Assembly (NCBI RefSeq): GCF_004369225.1
Contig: NZ_QFFZ01000008.1
Span: 51,470 to 115,469 of the forward strand
Source of the DNA: Pelotomaculum propionicicum
Lineage (GTDB): Bacteria > Bacillota > Desulfotomaculia > Desulfotomaculales > Pelotomaculaceae
Direction: 5' to 3'
DNA: 64,000 nt
Every line of letters starts with the position of its first letter. The first letter of the stretch is position 1. Of the stretch, positions 63,896 through 64,000 are shown piece after piece. Position numbers and translations under genes: made by a program. The notes beneath the pieces were generated by a model, which saw only the letters and a program-made list of their open reading frames with translations, ran no database searches and was not told the DNA's origin.

Positions 63896-64000
63896 ATGAA
63901 TTTTCAACTAACTGAAGAACAACAACTAGTGCGCGCCAGTGTAAGAGAATTCTGCCAGAAATACGTCGAGCCCATCGCCCAGAAAGTCGACCAGGAGCCC
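63896..64000 (+). CDS. Acyl-CoA dehydrogenase, 3' end outside window
   Basis: Only the first 35 codons are present. MNFQLTEEQQLVRASVREFC is the typical N-terminal helix of acyl-CoA dehydrogenases, with an electron-transferring flavoprotein as the usual acceptor. ATG follows GAGAGGAGAA. The rest would decide the chain length or substrate class. Confidence 0.85.
   Translation, partial: MNFQLTEEQQLVRASVREFCQKYVEPIAQKVDQEP

Overview
The window comes from a spore-forming, Gram-positive anaerobe of the Clostridia/Peptococcaceae type; Pelotomaculum or Desulfotomaculum relatives are the best guess. This is inferred from gene content and order and was not searched. Support comes from AGGAGG ribosome sites, frequent TTG/GTG starts, a run of sporulation genes in the order known from Bacillus subtilis (metS-yabD-yabE-ksgA-yabG ... 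ispE ... spoVG-glmU-prs-ctc-pth-fin-mfd-spoVT-yabN-hup/yabO ... yabP-yabQ), and a fatty/organic-acid activation cluster at the right edge. No tRNA, rRNA or CRISPR array was seen.

Layout. 1-6.7 kb: translation, DNA and RNA upkeep (metG, tatD, rsmA) with cobO, a UPF0158 gene, the cell-wall protein YabE and a YkuK-like gene. 7-19.5 kb: an accessory and spore-envelope region with a glycosyltransferase, YabG protease, a trypsin-like protease without a signal peptide, a protein with nine GX3 repeats, a triple CAP-domain secreted protein, a SipL-type coat morphogenetic protein, a second SPOCS protein, a YbaB paralogue, a YdcZ-type membrane protein, a ZIP transporter and an L,D-transpeptidase. 19.6-40.2 kb: the conserved block ispE-GntR-nucleotidyltransferase-GNAT-ilvA-spoVG-glmU-prs-(sleB-like, PRC-barrel on the minus strand)-rplY-pth-fin-mfd-prsA-spoVT-mazG-hup-rqcP-spoIID-like.

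40.4-59.8 kb is the most unusual part. A signalling island interrupts the expected rqcP-yabP-yabQ order. It holds a three-PAS histidine kinase with its LuxR-type regulator, three very large poly-HAMP chemoreceptors (1455, 1291 and 1413 aa) with nearly the same signalling tip and the same C-terminal tail (PYLAH.Q ... ISLDD.DYGKF), and a PAS-GGDEF-HD-GYP cyclic-di-GMP enzyme. The two membrane receptors have two adjacent membrane helices and almost no external loop, so they carry no outside sensor domain. The middle receptor has lost its membrane part: its N-terminus is a tyrosine recombinase cut before the catalytic tyrosine and joined in frame to HAMP repeats. yabP and yabQ sit inside the island behind what looks like their own sigma-E promoter.

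60-64 kb: a MaoC-type hydratase, a class I CoA-transferase, an MFS carrier and the start of an acyl-CoA dehydrogenase suggest uptake, activation and oxidation of an organic acid.

At least five families of dispersed non-coding repeats sit between genes. One lies inside the mazG frame; others abut the stop codons of metG and rplY. Promoter-like sites fit known sporulation regulons: sigma-H before spoVG, sigma-K before yabG, sigma-G before spoVT, and weaker sigma-E matches before sipL and yabP.
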